Origin: Gracilaria gracilis
Lineage: Eukaryota; Rhodophyta; Florideophyceae; Gracilariales; Gracilariaceae
Reading direction: 5' to 3'
Length of the DNA: 64,000 bases
Assembly: GCA_030374805.1 (NCBI GenBank)
Contig: JARGSG010000227.1
Coordinates: forward strand, 496,001-560,000
Position 1 is the stretch's first letter. Every line of letters starts with the position of its first letter. The translations under genes were made by a program, and so were the position numbers. This document shows positions 1-12,324 of the stretch, piece after piece. Under the pieces are notes generated by a model, which was given only the letters and a program-made list of their open reading frames with translations, was not told where the DNA came from and ran no database searches.

Positions 1-2047
1 TCCAGTCGGTCGCGTGTTCCGTTTGCCCAGGCGGAACTATTTCTGTCGGGTTCCCATAGGTTTTCAATTGAAAATAATGATTATTTATCTTTGCAGGAGT
101 GTTTTATTTTATTTTTTTGGTTTGCCTCTGTTCGATAGATACTTCAATAGACAGTTCAACACAATAAAAATACTGCTCGTGAATCGGGATAGCTAACGTA
201 TAGCCCTTGATGATTTGCTTACTTTTTAATGATGGCCGCACTGGGGTAATGATAAACAATAGATTTCTAACCATTGTTCATTGCACATCTATCGAAGAGT
301 AGTAGAACGATGAAAAAAATTTTAGGTCATTCATCCCTTTTGTATTGGGCGTCTGTAGTCCAAAACCACTGGCCCATAGCCGTGCAAGTGAGTATGCCAC
401 TGAGCTTGATTGATCACTTCAGGTTCTTGTATTGATTACTTGCTACGACTCTAACTGCATCAGGAGCATTGCAAATGCTTCAACAATTGATAAGAATTCC
501 AAATTGTTCGATTATGATATTGGCACGTTTTCGACCTTGCATTGCAGATATATAAGGGGCTATTATCCCATCGCCCATTCATTGCCGTTTCATGTATATC
601 TAATATTGTGAGACCAGCGCGTCGATGACAATGGGAATACGCTTGCTAAGCCACACAACCTCACAGTCGCAGGCAGTGAATAATGTATCGGTACTGTTCA
701 ATGCCCGCTCTGCCATTTGACTAACCGCCATATAGGCTTCGTATTCATGCCTAACCATTGTTAGCAGACTTGTTTGAACGTCGTAAATCCCACGTGCCGT
801 ATCCTCGCTTCCGCGACATGCTTCCTCATTTAGTGCTCTCATTACTTGGCGCCCAGTACCACCTTGATTGTCACCCTTCATACCCAGCACCATATCAATA
901 CGATAGCACCCGAAACGCCTGAAACTGGTGGTATACACAATTTTACCATAATCGTTCCAGTAGCCGACGAAAAAACGAGGTCCAAACCTTCTGTCTGACG
1001 TTTGCTATGAAACTCATATGCTTCTTCTCATTCGAGGGCCGTTACGTGCGGCAGAGAATGGCTAGGATACCTATTCATCACCTGTTACGCGTCTACGAGC
1101 GCACCATGAACGATGCTTACATGACAAACCTACTATTTTCTTTCACTGTCGAGCCCGTCGCCGGTAGCGTATATGGCCTTTCACCCCCTTTGACATGATC
1201 TTCTCCATATCAAAGTATGTTCTCACAACGACTTTCTTTCCCTCGCTATGAATTTCTACATTAAGTGGCATTTACCCCATAGCCAACCCATTCCCCTCCA
1301 AATGAGCCCACCCGTGAATTATTGTAAGATCCCGTCAGTCTTATAAGCATCATAAAGCTTCCCTCTTTTTTCCGAAATCATCATTGAAGATTCCCCTTTC
1401 ACATCCCGTGAGTCTTTCAAAGGTCAAGGCATACACCTCCACCATTATCTCATAGTTCCTTACGAAAGTTGACAACGGTGACGAGAGTGTGCGTAAGTTT
1501 CCAAAGCCATTAACAGTACACATTTATTCTTACATTTCTGTAATTGTAGAAAAGCTGTTACATTCTGCCTTTGATTCAACTAATGTTAAGCAGACAATTA
1601 AAAGCCTTGCAGCAAAACCAGAGTCTTCTCTGAAGCGCTTCTTTGTTTTTGGTTCTGGGAGCGATAGAATTCCCGCATATTGTCGACGAAATAGCAGCGC
1701 TTCTGCAATCGGCGATTGATAGAGACATTCTGCTCTGTGACGTAGATTTGGTGTGAAATAATGGTTACAAACTCTATCGAAACATCCTGAAACACGTTAT
1801 GGTCGGCAATACTTTCTTTTCGAAAGAGTTTTCCCTGGTTTCCCCAACACATTCCCTTGGCTACCCAATCTGCGACGAACAACATGCTCTTCTTTCATCT
1901 GAACTTGTGCTCAAAGAAAAATGGAACTCTCCCATAGTAGTTATTGAGCACAACTACGTTTTCATTCGAAGAGCTTCCTCGAAACGTTGCGACTATGAAA
2001 CATGAAGGTCGATGCTTTTCACTTGAAATCAACCTTGTTGGGTCCCT
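1..2047. other. No recognisable gene
   Basis: AT-rich DNA left of the Tnp2-like transposase. The longest open frame (minus, 938 to 600, 112 codons) has an ordinary amino-acid mix but resembles no family I recognise. Nothing here shows clear terminal repeats. The 3' end and terminus of the Tnp2-like element should lie somewhere in this stretch. Confidence 0.4.
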
Positions 2048-4993
2048 TTATCCAGTAAAGTTCGTCACATATCCATTTTCACACTCTGTTGAAATTAAAC
2101 GACTCCAACATTCCACCTTCTCGTCATCTCGAAAATCTGAAATTGATACGGAGTTACTTTCAGTGCCCCCACAGCGCTGGTAGTAGTCGCAAAGGAGTTT
2201 CTTCATGCCCAATCCATGACTTCTGAAAAAGCTTGCAATGCTCTTCGTGCACTTTGGGTGCCTGAAGAGAAATCCTTTATGTGCCTTTCCTCCAGGTCGT
2301 AAAAGGTGTGGCCTCTCAATGTCGTCTGGGTCACAAAAGAACATCTGCAAATCATTTCGAACGGAGTACAGGGTGAGAGCCTCCTTCAATTTTAAGTTTT
2401 CTACAACAGACTCGGCGAAAAGATAGTTCGCATTGCACCCCCTGTTCTGCGTCCCTATGTATTTCTCCATAGCCCATTGGGAAAGAAGTGAAAATGGTTC
2501 ACAATCCTTGACTGAGTCGGCAATATGGAGGAGGAGATGATATGTATAGCGGCAGAGAGTCACTCTGTCGTGACGGACTTGATAATATACGTTCTGAAAA
2601 TGTGCAAAGAAACTTCTACAGAGGCGGTATATGTCTTCCACATCAGACTCGGAAAGCTTCCAGCGAGAGAGAAGTTCACAGAGCTTTACGAAACCCATAC
2701 AACCATCCATTACGTGCTTGGGCAAGAGTCCGTCAAAAACCACCACCCTCAATTCGAGCACAAACGCTTTCCATTCCGTTGCTTTCCACAGAGATTTATC
2801 TTCAAGCCTTCTAGGTCTTCGGATTTTTGAGCTAAAACCTTTCCCAGCAGAAATCAGTCTCCCCCTAACTTCTTCTTTCACTTTCTTGGATCCTAGAAAG
2901 GCAAGATCGTTGCAGCTCTTCACATCTCCACACCATATGGACACAAGATGAGAGGCAATATTCTCATTTAAGAGATACATTAGGTCGATTGGGAAGCTGC
3001 GAAAGGGTATGACAAGCGGCGACCTCGATATAAGATCACCAATATCCAATTTGCTCATGCCAATTTGTTTGCAAGTGTCTTCAACTTCTCTCGATGTCGC
3101 ATTTTTACACTTCTCGCAGAGTTGTTGTAACTCAGATACTAGCGGGTCTCCCGAACGTAGTGGGAGTCTATCCTTGTCCCAAAGAAGTTCGGGTCTTCTT
3201 CTTCCCTCTCTCTTGTAAACTGCTGGATAGTACACGTGATTGTGTGGTGGTGAGTACACACCTTTTACTGAACAAAATCGACAGGGAACTAGTGCATTGT
3301 ACCCTTTAAGATTGCAGAGCTTGTTTAGACCGGCTAGGTCTGAAAGAATATTGAGTACATGAACCCGAACAATCTTTTTGTTCCCATACCATAGTGTCAC
3401 TTCTTTTCCTTTGCTTAGTTCTTCTAATTCATCCAGCATTGGTCCCAAGAAGGAGACCAGGTCTCCTCACACGGGCAGAACATTTTTCACTTTGAAGCGC
3501 TCACTGAGAAGAAGGTGAAGAATGAACAATACGCAGGGCTAGTAGCTATATTCTACACTTTTGAAGGCAGATACTCCGTCGGTAGAGAAGCTGAGGAATA
3601 TATCGTACTGTACGCGCTGTACGCCACCCAGTTTTTCAAGCGCTTCTTCAAAAACCGCCCCAGAGAAGAAGTCTTCGTAGACCTTATCACTACTCGCTGT
3701 CCTCACCATTTCTCGGAGCCCATTGTTGAGGTGCTCGAAAAGCTTTGGCCCCTCCGTCTTCGATTCGATTCTGGCTCGTAGACGCTCCCAAATTCCCATG
3801 TAGTCATATGTCAGAACTTTGGCTTGGATCTGAGCACAAGCAGCGACAGAGCACTTCCTGAACGATCCATCAGACTGTCTAGAGAGGGCTTGATGTCCTT
3901 CTGAACAATACGGATAGACGGACAGATAAAGTTCAGAGCCATGGAGCAAAGCTTTTCGGACTCCGTTCCATGACCTGTACTCTGCATCATGCTCAATCAG
4001 AAGATCATCCATCATGGCACGCGTTGCTGTCGGATGTCTAGTCGCGAATCGTAGCAGAAATGAATGATTCGATACAAATCTACTCAGTCGTGATTCTGCG
4101 CTAACTTGTGTTGCTGCACGCTGAGAATCTTCGTTTTGGGCTTCGGCTATCGTTTCTAGCTCGGAACCGTTCGCATGAGAGAGTTTGTCATAACTAACGC
4201 AAAAACAATTCGCGAAATCTCCTCCATCACCCCCTGGAGAGAAATCTGACGCTGAACCATTAGCAGTTCGTGGTCGATCATCTCTTTTTCCGTGTTCAAG
4301 GACAGAGTTATCGGTGGAGACTGGTTCCCGGGGTGGGATCCCCGCATCGACACTTGAATCTTCTGATGAGCCGATATCTGCGTTTCGTAGATGCATTTCA
4401 TCGCTTTCATCATTTAAAACCATATTGAGGCCTTAAGGTGTGTAAAAATCAGATATGGATGGGTGTATTAATATTTTGGTACGCTCATATGGATCCTGTT
4501 GAAGAGAAAGAGGTTTTGATTGCAAGTTGACAGTAGGCGGCGAGATGGGGGCATTGTTTCCGGAATTGCTTGCGTTCTGATGATTTTCGGTAGATCTGTC
4601 AGTCTGTGGGTAGCAGACCGGGCTCTCTTCGTTCAATGTAGCAACTTCTCTTCTAGAATATGTGTTGGAAGAGTTTTCCGCCACAATGTCTTCCAGTGTG
4701 ATCGGAAGTGGCCTCGGGACAACGTAAGGATGCATTCCAGACGATAACGCTGACCTCCAGTGCCTATAGACCGTAGCTCTCCTGACGATACGACCAGGTG
4801 GACAGGGACACCCGTAACAAGGTGCGCATCGGTATCCTCCTTCTTTCATGTCGTTCTGAAGAAAGTCTCTTACGTATTTAAGCTCCATACAAAGAACTGT
4901 ATGTATGGTACTAAGAAGCTGTGCCATATGATTTGGACGTCCTGATCTGGTATGATGATGATTTGAACTCCATGCCAAAAGTAAAAGGTGCAT
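2048..4993 (-). pseudogene. Tnp2-like (CACTA/Plavaka type) DNA transposase, three in-frame stops
   Basis: One reading frame spans about 980 codons and is broken only by TAA at 4433-4435, TAG at 3539-3541 and TGA at 3467-3469. The N-terminus holds a Cys-rich cluster (YRCAPCYGCPCP, then RHW), like the zinc-binding heads of Tnp2 and Plavaka transposases. The middle holds FLSFSTDGVSAFKS, the Tnp2 hallmark. After the stop pair come a glycine/leucine stretch, LWYGNKK, and a CRFCSVKG segment matching the family zinc motif. The TAG falls exactly where Tnp2 proteins have Trp after the FKS motif, so a TGG-to-TAG change is likely. The gene is transcribed away from the basic partner gene at 5388. The frame is otherwise free of indels, which points to fairly recent inactivation or to a trans-mobilised copy. 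Assignment to the Tnp2 superfamily is good; the exact clade is uncertain. Confidence 0.75.
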
Positions 4994-5387
4994 TTCTCGC
5001 GGGGGATTTGGTGCGGTTTTCTTTTCGTCCCATTAGCTCTTTCGCTTCGCTGTGGGAGGTAGTTTAGGCTTATGCGGTCTCTCACCCGGGCTTTATAAAG
5101 TCCGAACTCTCACACTCCAGGTTCTCTGTTCATTTCTTTTCCGATTAACATGGCCTCTTTTCCCTTCTCCCCCGCTTGATCCACTTATTTTCATATTCCT
5201 TTTCTATTCCACAACATCGTGTGTCAACCCACTGCTTTTCATTTCCCTATTTTCCCTATCTCTCCAAAAGTTATCTCTACACGCAATTGCAACACCTCCA
5301 ATTCCTAATCACTCTCTGCAGAGAAACCTCAACGACTTCACTCTAGCAAGTGAAGGTTTGGGACGGGATAGCACAAGTTTGTACTTG
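4994..5387. promoter_or_regulatory. Divergent promoter region of the Tnp2-like element
   Basis: This gap separates the transposase (minus) from the partner gene (plus). A clear TATA box, TTTATAAA at 5092-5099, faces the partner gene and is followed by a C/T-rich leader (about 5150-5290), as also seen upstream of the accessory gene of element B. The TATA box argues against translation starting at the frame's first ATG at 5052 and favours 5388. Confidence 0.45.
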
Positions 5388-6434
5388 ATGAAGCCCGGTG
5401 TTATTAAGCACCCACATTCGGAAGGAAAGTCGGGAAAGGTGTGTATTGGGGAGACTTTGAAGACCGCCATCAATGTGTACAATGAGGATCATTCGCAACA
5501 ACCGATCAAACCGATAGAATGCTCCGGCAAGACCTACTCATATCGCTTATTAGCTGCTTCTGGAAAAGAGCTCGAATCCTCAGAACTACTTCATAAGTTC
5601 TACGGGAAGTATTCTTTCCATGAAATCGAAACCGTGATGGCCCGAAGGAAGTATGAATTTCAACAGGAGCTAGGGCGCATCGGTGAGACCCTTGCTGAGA
5701 GATTTCCTCATGTACGTGCAACGGCAGGTCTTTGGGCGGCACAGGAGGCTGTCAAAGCCAAGTTTTGCAATCGGAAGGCGGAACGCAAAAGAGCTGTTCG
5801 AAAGCAAACTGTCAATCAGAATGCTAGCAGCACTGCCAACGCCAACAGGCTTAGGCAGAATGACATGAACGCCAGGAGAGCAGCTGATCTTGTGGAGGCT
5901 AGGCGACGAAAGGCAGAAGCTCAAAATAATGCACGAGACTCAGCACCTAATGGACCAGACAAAACCAATGATATTAGCGGCAAGCAAGTCAATGAAAACA
6001 AGTCAGAGGAATACACAAGAACAAGGACCCATTTCGAACCCAGTCAAAATCTTGATTGCAACCAGATGGGGTTCGTTGGTTCTCAATTAAAAGAAGGAGC
6101 TGGAAGTGTTTCCCAATCAGAAGACGAAATTTGTCCAGCCCCACTGAGTCTCAGAATCTCAGAGAAAAAGCAGATGAACAAGAACCAGAGTCGCTCCTCA
6201 GAACAAGAATGGAATCCAGAAGACCGTTGTGATCAGAGTAGAGAGCCCAAAACTAAGATCTACGAGATGGAAGAAAAAGTTTCATTCGCACCCGCACGAG
6301 TGCAAAGGTCTTCGCGGGTCCCTGCGAAAAGAAAGAACGTCCAAAAAGCACCATTGCCTTTGGCAGAGACTGACAGCCAACTGTCAGTGGGAAAGCGACG
6401 TAAAAGGAACGTTCCAAAACGGTTCCGGGATTAG
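5388..6434 (+). CDS. Basic coiled-coil-like partner protein of the Tnp2-like element
   Basis: An unbroken frame of 348 codons, divergent from the transposase. The ATG at 5388 is the first one downstream of the TATA box at 5092; the frame itself is open back to 5052. The first 110 residues look folded (MKPGVIKHPHSEGKSGKVCI onward). They are followed by Lys/Arg/Glu/Ala-rich, probably helical stretches (KAERKRAVRKQ, VEARRRKAEAQ), a polar linker, and a basic tail ending in GKRRKRNVPKRFRD that would serve as a nuclear localisation or DNA-binding signal. I recognise no domain. By position it is comparable to the second proteins of CACTA-like elements, which bind the element ends, but that role is inferred. 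It is intact while the transposase is broken. Confidence 0.6.
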   Translation: MKPGVIKHPHSEGKSGKVCIGETLKTAINVYNEDHSQQPIKPIECSGKTYSYRLLAASGKELESSELLHKFYGKYSFHEIETVMARRKYEFQQELGRIGETLAERFPHVRATAGLWAAQEAVKAKFCNRKAERKRAVRKQTVNQNASSTANANRLRQNDMNARRAADLVEARRRKAEAQNNARDSAPNGPDKTNDISGKQVNENKSEEYTRTRTHFEPSQNLDCNQMGFVGSQLKEGAGSVSQSEDEICPAPLSLRISEKKQMNKNQSRSSEQEWNPEDRCDQSREPKTKIYEMEEKVSFAPARVQRSSRVPAKRKNVQKAPLPLAETDSQLSVGKRRKRNVPKRFRD

Positions 6435-7715
6435 AATAGCACGTTAGTTCTTGGTCTCTATTTGGTACCCTGCCGTTGACCTAACGAGGCACTGTACAAC
6501 ATTTGAGCGGGTTTTTGCAGGTTTTTCCCGGCTCGTCCGAAGAAGATCATCATTTTGATCATTGATTAGTAAAAGTGAAACGATTTGAAGCTCTCTTCTT
6601 AAGTTTAGGCAGCTCTTCGACCGACTAGGCGGGGAATATTGAAGACTTTGGTTCGCGTGCGAGACATCTCGATTCTGAAGCGGTCCACTGCAGCCAGTCT
6701 CGATATAATACGGAAACAATGCACGGTTACGCGATCCAGCCCTTCTTATTGGACAAGAACGGTTACGCGAATCGGTTATTTCGATTTGGCTACAACATTG
6801 TGTACATCTGTTCAGCAAGATTGATGTTATATACTAGGAAAAGACTCTGTTTGTGGCAGCGACGGTGACGCTGATCGGACGCAGAATTTTTCGTTTGGCT
6901 GTAGCGACTGCGCGACTTGTGTCAGTGATGAACACGTCAACCACGAGGAAGATGTGATATGTTAGATTTGTGACGCATAGGAGGGCGAAGTGTCTCTAAG
7001 GAGGTCGGAGAGTCCGCTGACCTCAAACAAAAGGGGCTTCTTTCCCATGGTTTCCGGTTTGGTCCGAAGAGACAAAACGAACTAGCTGTGGGGACGATGG
7101 CGTGCACTCGTGGTAACGGGGGTTGGTAATTTGGGGTGAGTGTCTAAAACAATGATAGAAATCATCAAACAGTCGAAGTCATTTCGCTTTAATTGGAGAA
7201 GGGAAGGCTGACGATGGGCCCTTCCATGCAGAGTTACAGCAAGAACGAACGGTGGTGGTACAGTACCTATCTACCATTTTGAGTTGCAGCACTGATAGAG
7301 GTCGCTGTCAGTCGCGTACTGCAAAATATTTTGAGCCAATTTGTAAGGTCACGGTGCTACATTACCAAGTTGGCAACGGTAGATGCTGTACAGTATATAT
7401 ACCGCTTTATCCGTCTGCGAACGCTATGTCTCGTGTTTTATTGCGGTGACCCACTGCTGATCAGTCTTCTGATCGACCTTCTCGGTCTACGTTCAAGAAC
7501 TCTGCATTTGGCAGAGTCATCCTACGATAATCTCTGTACGTGCTTCATTGCAGGTCGTACGTCCGCAATAATAACGTTCAGTGTGCGAGGTTGACTACGT
7601 GGAGCCCGGCAGGGGATTTGTCGGACTCTAGAAAGTGGGAATGGGGGACTTCTAATTGTTACGGCAACGGATTTATTGGTACCGGACCGGCGATTTCTTC
7701 TGGCCATTAGTCAAC
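6435..7715. other. Intergenic, no gene seen
   Basis: Only short shadow frames occur. The right terminus of the Tnp2-like element should lie here. I could not identify a terminal inverted repeat by eye. Confidence 0.4.
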
Positions 7716-8710
7716 ATGGAATCTGAGCGCGAGGAACTCACGAACCAAATGGTCAAATAATTTGAGGTGGCTCTAGTTCATCGCGAGCACCAATGTCCTG
7801 TGTCATGCCTTGATACTACCCAAAATGGACATATCATTGTATCATCAAGCATGGATCATAATCTCGTTGTATATGACACTCTGAACGGTTCTATCAGTGG
7901 CAAATTCCGGTACGAAAGTACGGAGCTGGTGTAGTTCGATTCGTCCAAGACACGAACCCCTCAACTGTGGTCATGGCATCAACTGCAGAAGACAACAAAA
8001 TCCGTGCCCTTGACATCGAATCTCAACGCTACATTCGTTATTTTGCTGGACATGAATCTAAGGTCGTTTCAATTGCTGCCTCACCAGCCGGACCGGATTT
8101 CATCTTATGTTCCGAAGATTCATGTGTTATGTTGTGGGATTATCGTTCAGAAAACGCCCTCGGAAGGGTGAAGACGGATGGTACTCCTGTTGTTGCATAC
8201 GATCAAAAGGGACTGATATTCGGTGTGGTGTACAGGGCAGCAAACTCGAAGACTTTGGTGAAGCTTTACGACGCTCGAAACTACAAATATGGCCCATTTC
8301 CAGAGTTTCCATTAGGCAATCCATCAGATTCTCTTCCCACTTGTCTTAAATTCTCTTCGGATGGAGAATACTTATTACTTGTTGACACAAACAGCGAAGC
8401 AAAGGTTTCCATCTGTGATGCGTGTAAGGGTGATTTCTATCGCACTCTGACAGGTCATAACAATGCCAGAAGTGTTCCATTAGAGGCGTCCTTCAGCCCC
8501 AACTCAGCCTTCATGTCGAGTGGCTTAGGGGATGGCTCCGTGTATGTTTGGGATTTGCAGGAGGAGAAAGCACTACTCAACGCATCAAACATCCATGCCA
8601 TGGCGAGTGCATGCACAATTTGGAACCCGGTTTACGCACTTCTGGTTACAGCTTGTCAGAATGTGGCCTTTTGGCTCCCTTCCGAAGACTATCACGCAAA
8701 TGATTACTAA
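7716..8710 (+). pseudogene. WDR82/Swd2-like WD40 protein, nonsense and frameshift
   Basis: WDR82 (Swd2 in yeast) is a WD40 propeller in Set1/COMPASS histone methyltransferase and RNA-cleavage complexes. The copy starts at ATG 7716 (MESEREELTNQMVK), has an in-frame TAA at 7758-7760, continues through VSSSMDHNLVVYDTLNG, changes frame near 7910-7920 at the expected KYG motif (KYGAGVVRF), and is then open to TAA at 8710. Diagnostic pieces are RYIRYFAGHESKVVSIAASP, SVYVWDLQ and the C-terminal FWLP. The length, about 330 codons, is near that of the family (around 310), with no introns. Family assignment is strong; the two lesions make function unlikely unless they are sequencing errors. Confidence 0.75.
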
Positions 8711-9220
8711 CCTGTGCAGGCTTCCTTCTTTTTTGCACGTATTTTGTGGTGGCACGACAAGTTATTCCAATGTCTGAAATGGGAAGAAGTCTTTGGAAGT
8801 CACCGAACAGCTATATGAACTAAACCCTGACCTCTTGCAGGGAATGCCGAAGTATGTTGATCATTCACTCAAACTTCTCAAACCCGAACTTCACTGTCGC
8901 ATTCCGAGACTATTGGAATACCCCTGCACGGCAACGGGTTAAGGACTACCTCCGCGACATCTCAAAGAATTGTCATGTCTTGTCTCTCTTCGAGCGTCAA
9001 GCACGCCATGGTCGCCCACCATGGTCGCCCACCATGGTCGCCCGCCATTTTTAGTTTGCATCCATAAAACGTAGCCGAAAAGGCAGTCCCGCTCCTTTAA
9101 GCCCAGCCAATGTTCAACTCTTTAAAAGATTACCAGTGTGTGATGAGCGCTTTAGCTCTTTGATTGCATCAGGTTGATGAAGAACAGAAGCAAAAAAACA
9201 AGTCGCCCACTTAGTAAAGA
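8711..9220 (+). other. Unidentified coding-like fragment
   Basis: Between the WDR82 and RRP5 copies the plus strand reads like decayed coding sequence. One frame gives LNPDLLQGMPKYVDHSLKLL, and after a shift near 8870 another gives FRDYWNTPARQRVKDYLRDI (open 8854-9054). I cannot assign it. It ends in a short tandem repeat. Confidence 0.3.
9006..9044. repeat. 13-bp direct repeat, three copies
   Basis: CCATGGTCGCCCA is repeated three times head to tail; the last copy has one change (CCCG). It lies at the 3' end of the coding-like fragment. Confidence 0.9.
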
Positions 9221-10332
9221 CTATTGGCAGCACTTTACCGAACTATTTACTTGTCCTGACTCCACATAAACTTTAGTCTGTGTTCGGCGTGTTTTCTCAA
9301 CAAAGTCCCTGGCTTGTTTCTTGACATCAGCTTGGTTTTCCTTCGTTCCATAGATCTTCTCGAAGTTGAGCCATTTCTTGAAGGCAAATTTCATCTTCTT
9401 GGAACTGAGTTTTAACCGCACTAGGCGTTGAAAGAGAGCCCGAACTTGTTCCACAATGTCACGAGGGACTTCGCTTTCAGCTGTGGAACGTCGTAGCACT
9501 TCTACATCAAGATAATTACTCCACAGATAAAGAAGTTTTGGGACACTTCCAAAATTAGATTCAAGAACCGTACGACCTCGTTCTGGAGAGCCACACTTAT
9601 ACTCAAACTGAGCGAACTTTGATATGATCTCAATATGTTTTTGCTTGTCCAAGGACATTAAAGCTCGTTCTGGTGTTATTCGAGGGCCTCGCAAATCTCC
9701 GTCTGCGAATTGACTCTGCCCCTTCGCAATCCAAACGTCTTCATATGCTTTACACCGTTGTTTTGCTCTTCATAGTATTTCCTACGAAAGACTGTGACTA
9801 GAGCTTCTCAGAGCAGAGGAAAATGGCAGATGAAAATCCTTAAGGTCTGTTATTCTTCTGCATCCTCTCTCGAACACTCGAAGCACAGCAGCGTCTCGTT
9901 TGACCCCCAAACTGTCATTCAACTCTGGGTCCTAAGAGTTCATCATACCAAAGCTCGCTTCCAAGTTCACATAAGCACACCAAAGGTGTACTCTCTCTGC
10001 TTCTGATTCCAAGCTAATCGACTCCAGAGCTCTTTCAGCTACACTCCGGGCCTTATCAATTTGCGACAAACCCAAGCAAAATGCCATATATCGTATCCAC
10101 AGTACCGAGTTGTTGGGATCGCCCATTAAAAGCCGTTCATATTCCTCAACTGTCTCAGGAGCATCAGGGTTGTTTGAAATCGCTTCTTCACGAATGGGAA
10201 TCTCTCTTTACAACGCTGCTTTTTCTCTCTTCTTCTCCCGCTTTTCCCGAGCACGATTCTTGCCGTCCCTGGCATTCGCATCAATAGACTTTCCATCTTG
10301 CCCATCTTCGCCCTCTTCTTGGATTTCTTGAG
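9221..10332 (-). pseudogene. RRP5/PDCD11-like C-terminal HAT-repeat fragment
   Basis: RRP5 is a large ribosome-biogenesis factor with S1 repeats followed by C-terminal HAT repeats. Only the C-terminal part is present. One frame runs from about 10330 to 9221 and contains APETVEEYERLLMGDPNNSV, LWIRYMAFCLGLSQIDKARS and AERALESI, then KHIEIISKFAQFEYKCGSPE and RGRTVLESNFGSVPKLLYLW, all typical of RRP5. It is broken by TAA near 10212, TAG at 9932-9934, and two further stops near 9790 and 9772. The whole S1 part is missing because the sequence joins gypsy element 1 at about 10333. It is therefore a truncated, dead copy. Confidence 0.75.
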
Positions 10333-12324
10333 CCGAAGAGATTCCGGGACCACCTTTTGAAGCATCCCATCCAGTGGCGAACGCCTTACCAGGTATCCCT
10401 CATGGTCTACATCGAACTGTGCTTGTTTCAGCCCTACCGTCTCGGCTATTGACTTGCATTATCGGTCGGTAGCTTGTTCTCTCAGGGATTCCTCTTCGGT
10501 TAGTGGGAAATGTTCTTCTTCTATAGCGAGTGCGCACTCTTCCCCCTGGGGTTGAAGTTCTTCGTCGAGTAGCTCTTCGTCGTCCATAAAGGCCCCCGTC
10601 CGAGATCCCTCTACTGTGGTGTCCGGTTCGTTGAGTTGGATGGTAAAACATGTAATGCAATCTTCCAGTGGCGCGTCTTCCAAACCCTTGGTGTTTAGGC
10701 GCGAAAGAGCGTCGGCTACTCGGTTTTTTATCCCTTGGCGGTATTGCACGTCATATTCAAACTCTAATAGGCGTAACCTCCATCTGGGCAGTCGTCCCGA
10801 AGCGTCTGCTAAGCCCAGAATCCATCTCAGGGCATCATCGTCAGTCCGTAAGGTAAACTTCGCTCCATATAGGTAATGCCGAAGCATGAGCATGCTCCAT
10901 ACCACCGCCAGGCATTCTTTTTCCGTGACGGTGTAGTTTTGCTCTGTTTTAGTAAGAGCTCTACTCCAGTAGCCAATTGGTATTTTCGTTCCGTCCTCCT
11001 GTTCTTGCATTAAGCAGCACCCAATTTGGGCTGCTGAGGCGTCGGTATCAAGGGTATAGTGGAGGCCAGGTTTCGGTAATGCCAGTACTGGTGGCGAGAG
11101 AAGTGCTGCCTTCAACTTCTGGAAGGCCTCGATCTCATCCTCCTCAAAGTATTCGAACTGGTCCGGCTGCCCCTTTTGTAGCTTACGGTTAAGGGGGGTT
11201 GCAATTTTGGCGAACCCTTTGATGAACCGACGGTATACGTTACATAAACCAATGAAAAACCAGATATCCGTTTGGGTTTGGGGAATACGAGCCTCCTGGA
11301 CCGCTCGGATATTTCGTCTCGCTACCTGAAGGCGCCCTGGGCTGATCATGTGTCTCAGGTATTCCACCTTCTGGTCAAAGAAGACACACTTGCGTAGTTT
11401 CAGTGTTACTCCTGCATTACGCAGAAGACTAAGCACCGTTCGCACGTGGTTAAAATGTTCTTTCACCGTTCGGGAGTAGAGAACCACATCGTCAATGTAT
11501 ACCAGGGCGTTTTGCCATTTGACCTTCGAAAAGATGATGTCCAGGGCCCGTTGGAAGGTTGCTGGCGCATTACGTAATCCAAACGGCATTCGTAGGAAAC
11601 GGTAAATGCCTGCATGGCATGTGAATGTTGTTTTGTCATGATCCTCGTCCGGTATATCCACCTGCCAGTACCCACACTTGGCGTCCAATGTATTAAACAC
11701 CTTAGCGTATCCTAATGAGTCTATGCACTCATCCATTCTGGGTATAGGGTAGGAATCGCGGACCGTCAGGGCATTTAGTTTCCTGTAGTCAACACAAAAC
11801 TGCATTCCTGTATCTCCTTTTTTCTGAGCGAGGACCACGGGACTCGCCCATCCAGCATGTGCGGGTCCGATTACTCCCTCTCGAAGCATCCTGTCTACTT
11901 CGTCCTGTATAACCTCTCCGGCCTTGTGACCTGCCCTATAAGGTTGTTGATGTACCGGTCTGGATCCAGGGACCAGGTCGATACGGTGTTGCGTGGCTTT
12001 AATGACGCCGAGGCGTCTCGACCACATGGAACTGAACGGCTCCAGCAGGTCGAGGACTTGTTCCTTAACGGATTTGTCCTCGAGGCCGATGTTGACCTCG
12101 TGTTTCCAGCTGTTCATTTTGTTCAGCTCCCTAGTTCGTTCTTCGGCGTTAGCCGATTCCTGTTGGTTTTCGTTAGGTTCATTGTCTCCCCCCCTCCTTA
12201 GCGGCGGTGTCCTCGTTCGGCCCACTTGGGTTAATGAGGAATATACTGCCTGGTGCTCGTAGGGCGAGTCCAATAACGGTATGTTTAGGTATTCTAACCG
12301 TATGTTTACTGAAGTTACTGACAT
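10333..12324 (-). pseudogene. pol: pol of gypsy element 1: reverse transcriptase, RNase H, start of integrase
   Basis: The frame is open from 12324 to TAA at 10459-10461 and continues in the same frame to about 10333. The reverse transcriptase has FCVDYRKLNALTVRDSYPIP, the catalytic YIDDV, and LRMPFGLRNAPATFQRALD. RNase H begins at TLDTDASAAQIGCCL and ends with ADALSRLNTKG. After the stop comes FDVDHEGYLVRRSPLDG and LQKVVPESLR, matching the integrase leader of gypsy element 2 (FEIDRNGLIVRKAPLNG). The HHCC and DDE integrase parts are missing. The first 50 or so residues before DNEPNENQQE probably belong to the wrong frame. Confidence 0.85.

Noticed and set aside
5052..5387. N-terminal extension of the Tnp2 partner
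   Set aside because: It starts upstream of the TATA box and is a low-complexity C/T-rich leader.
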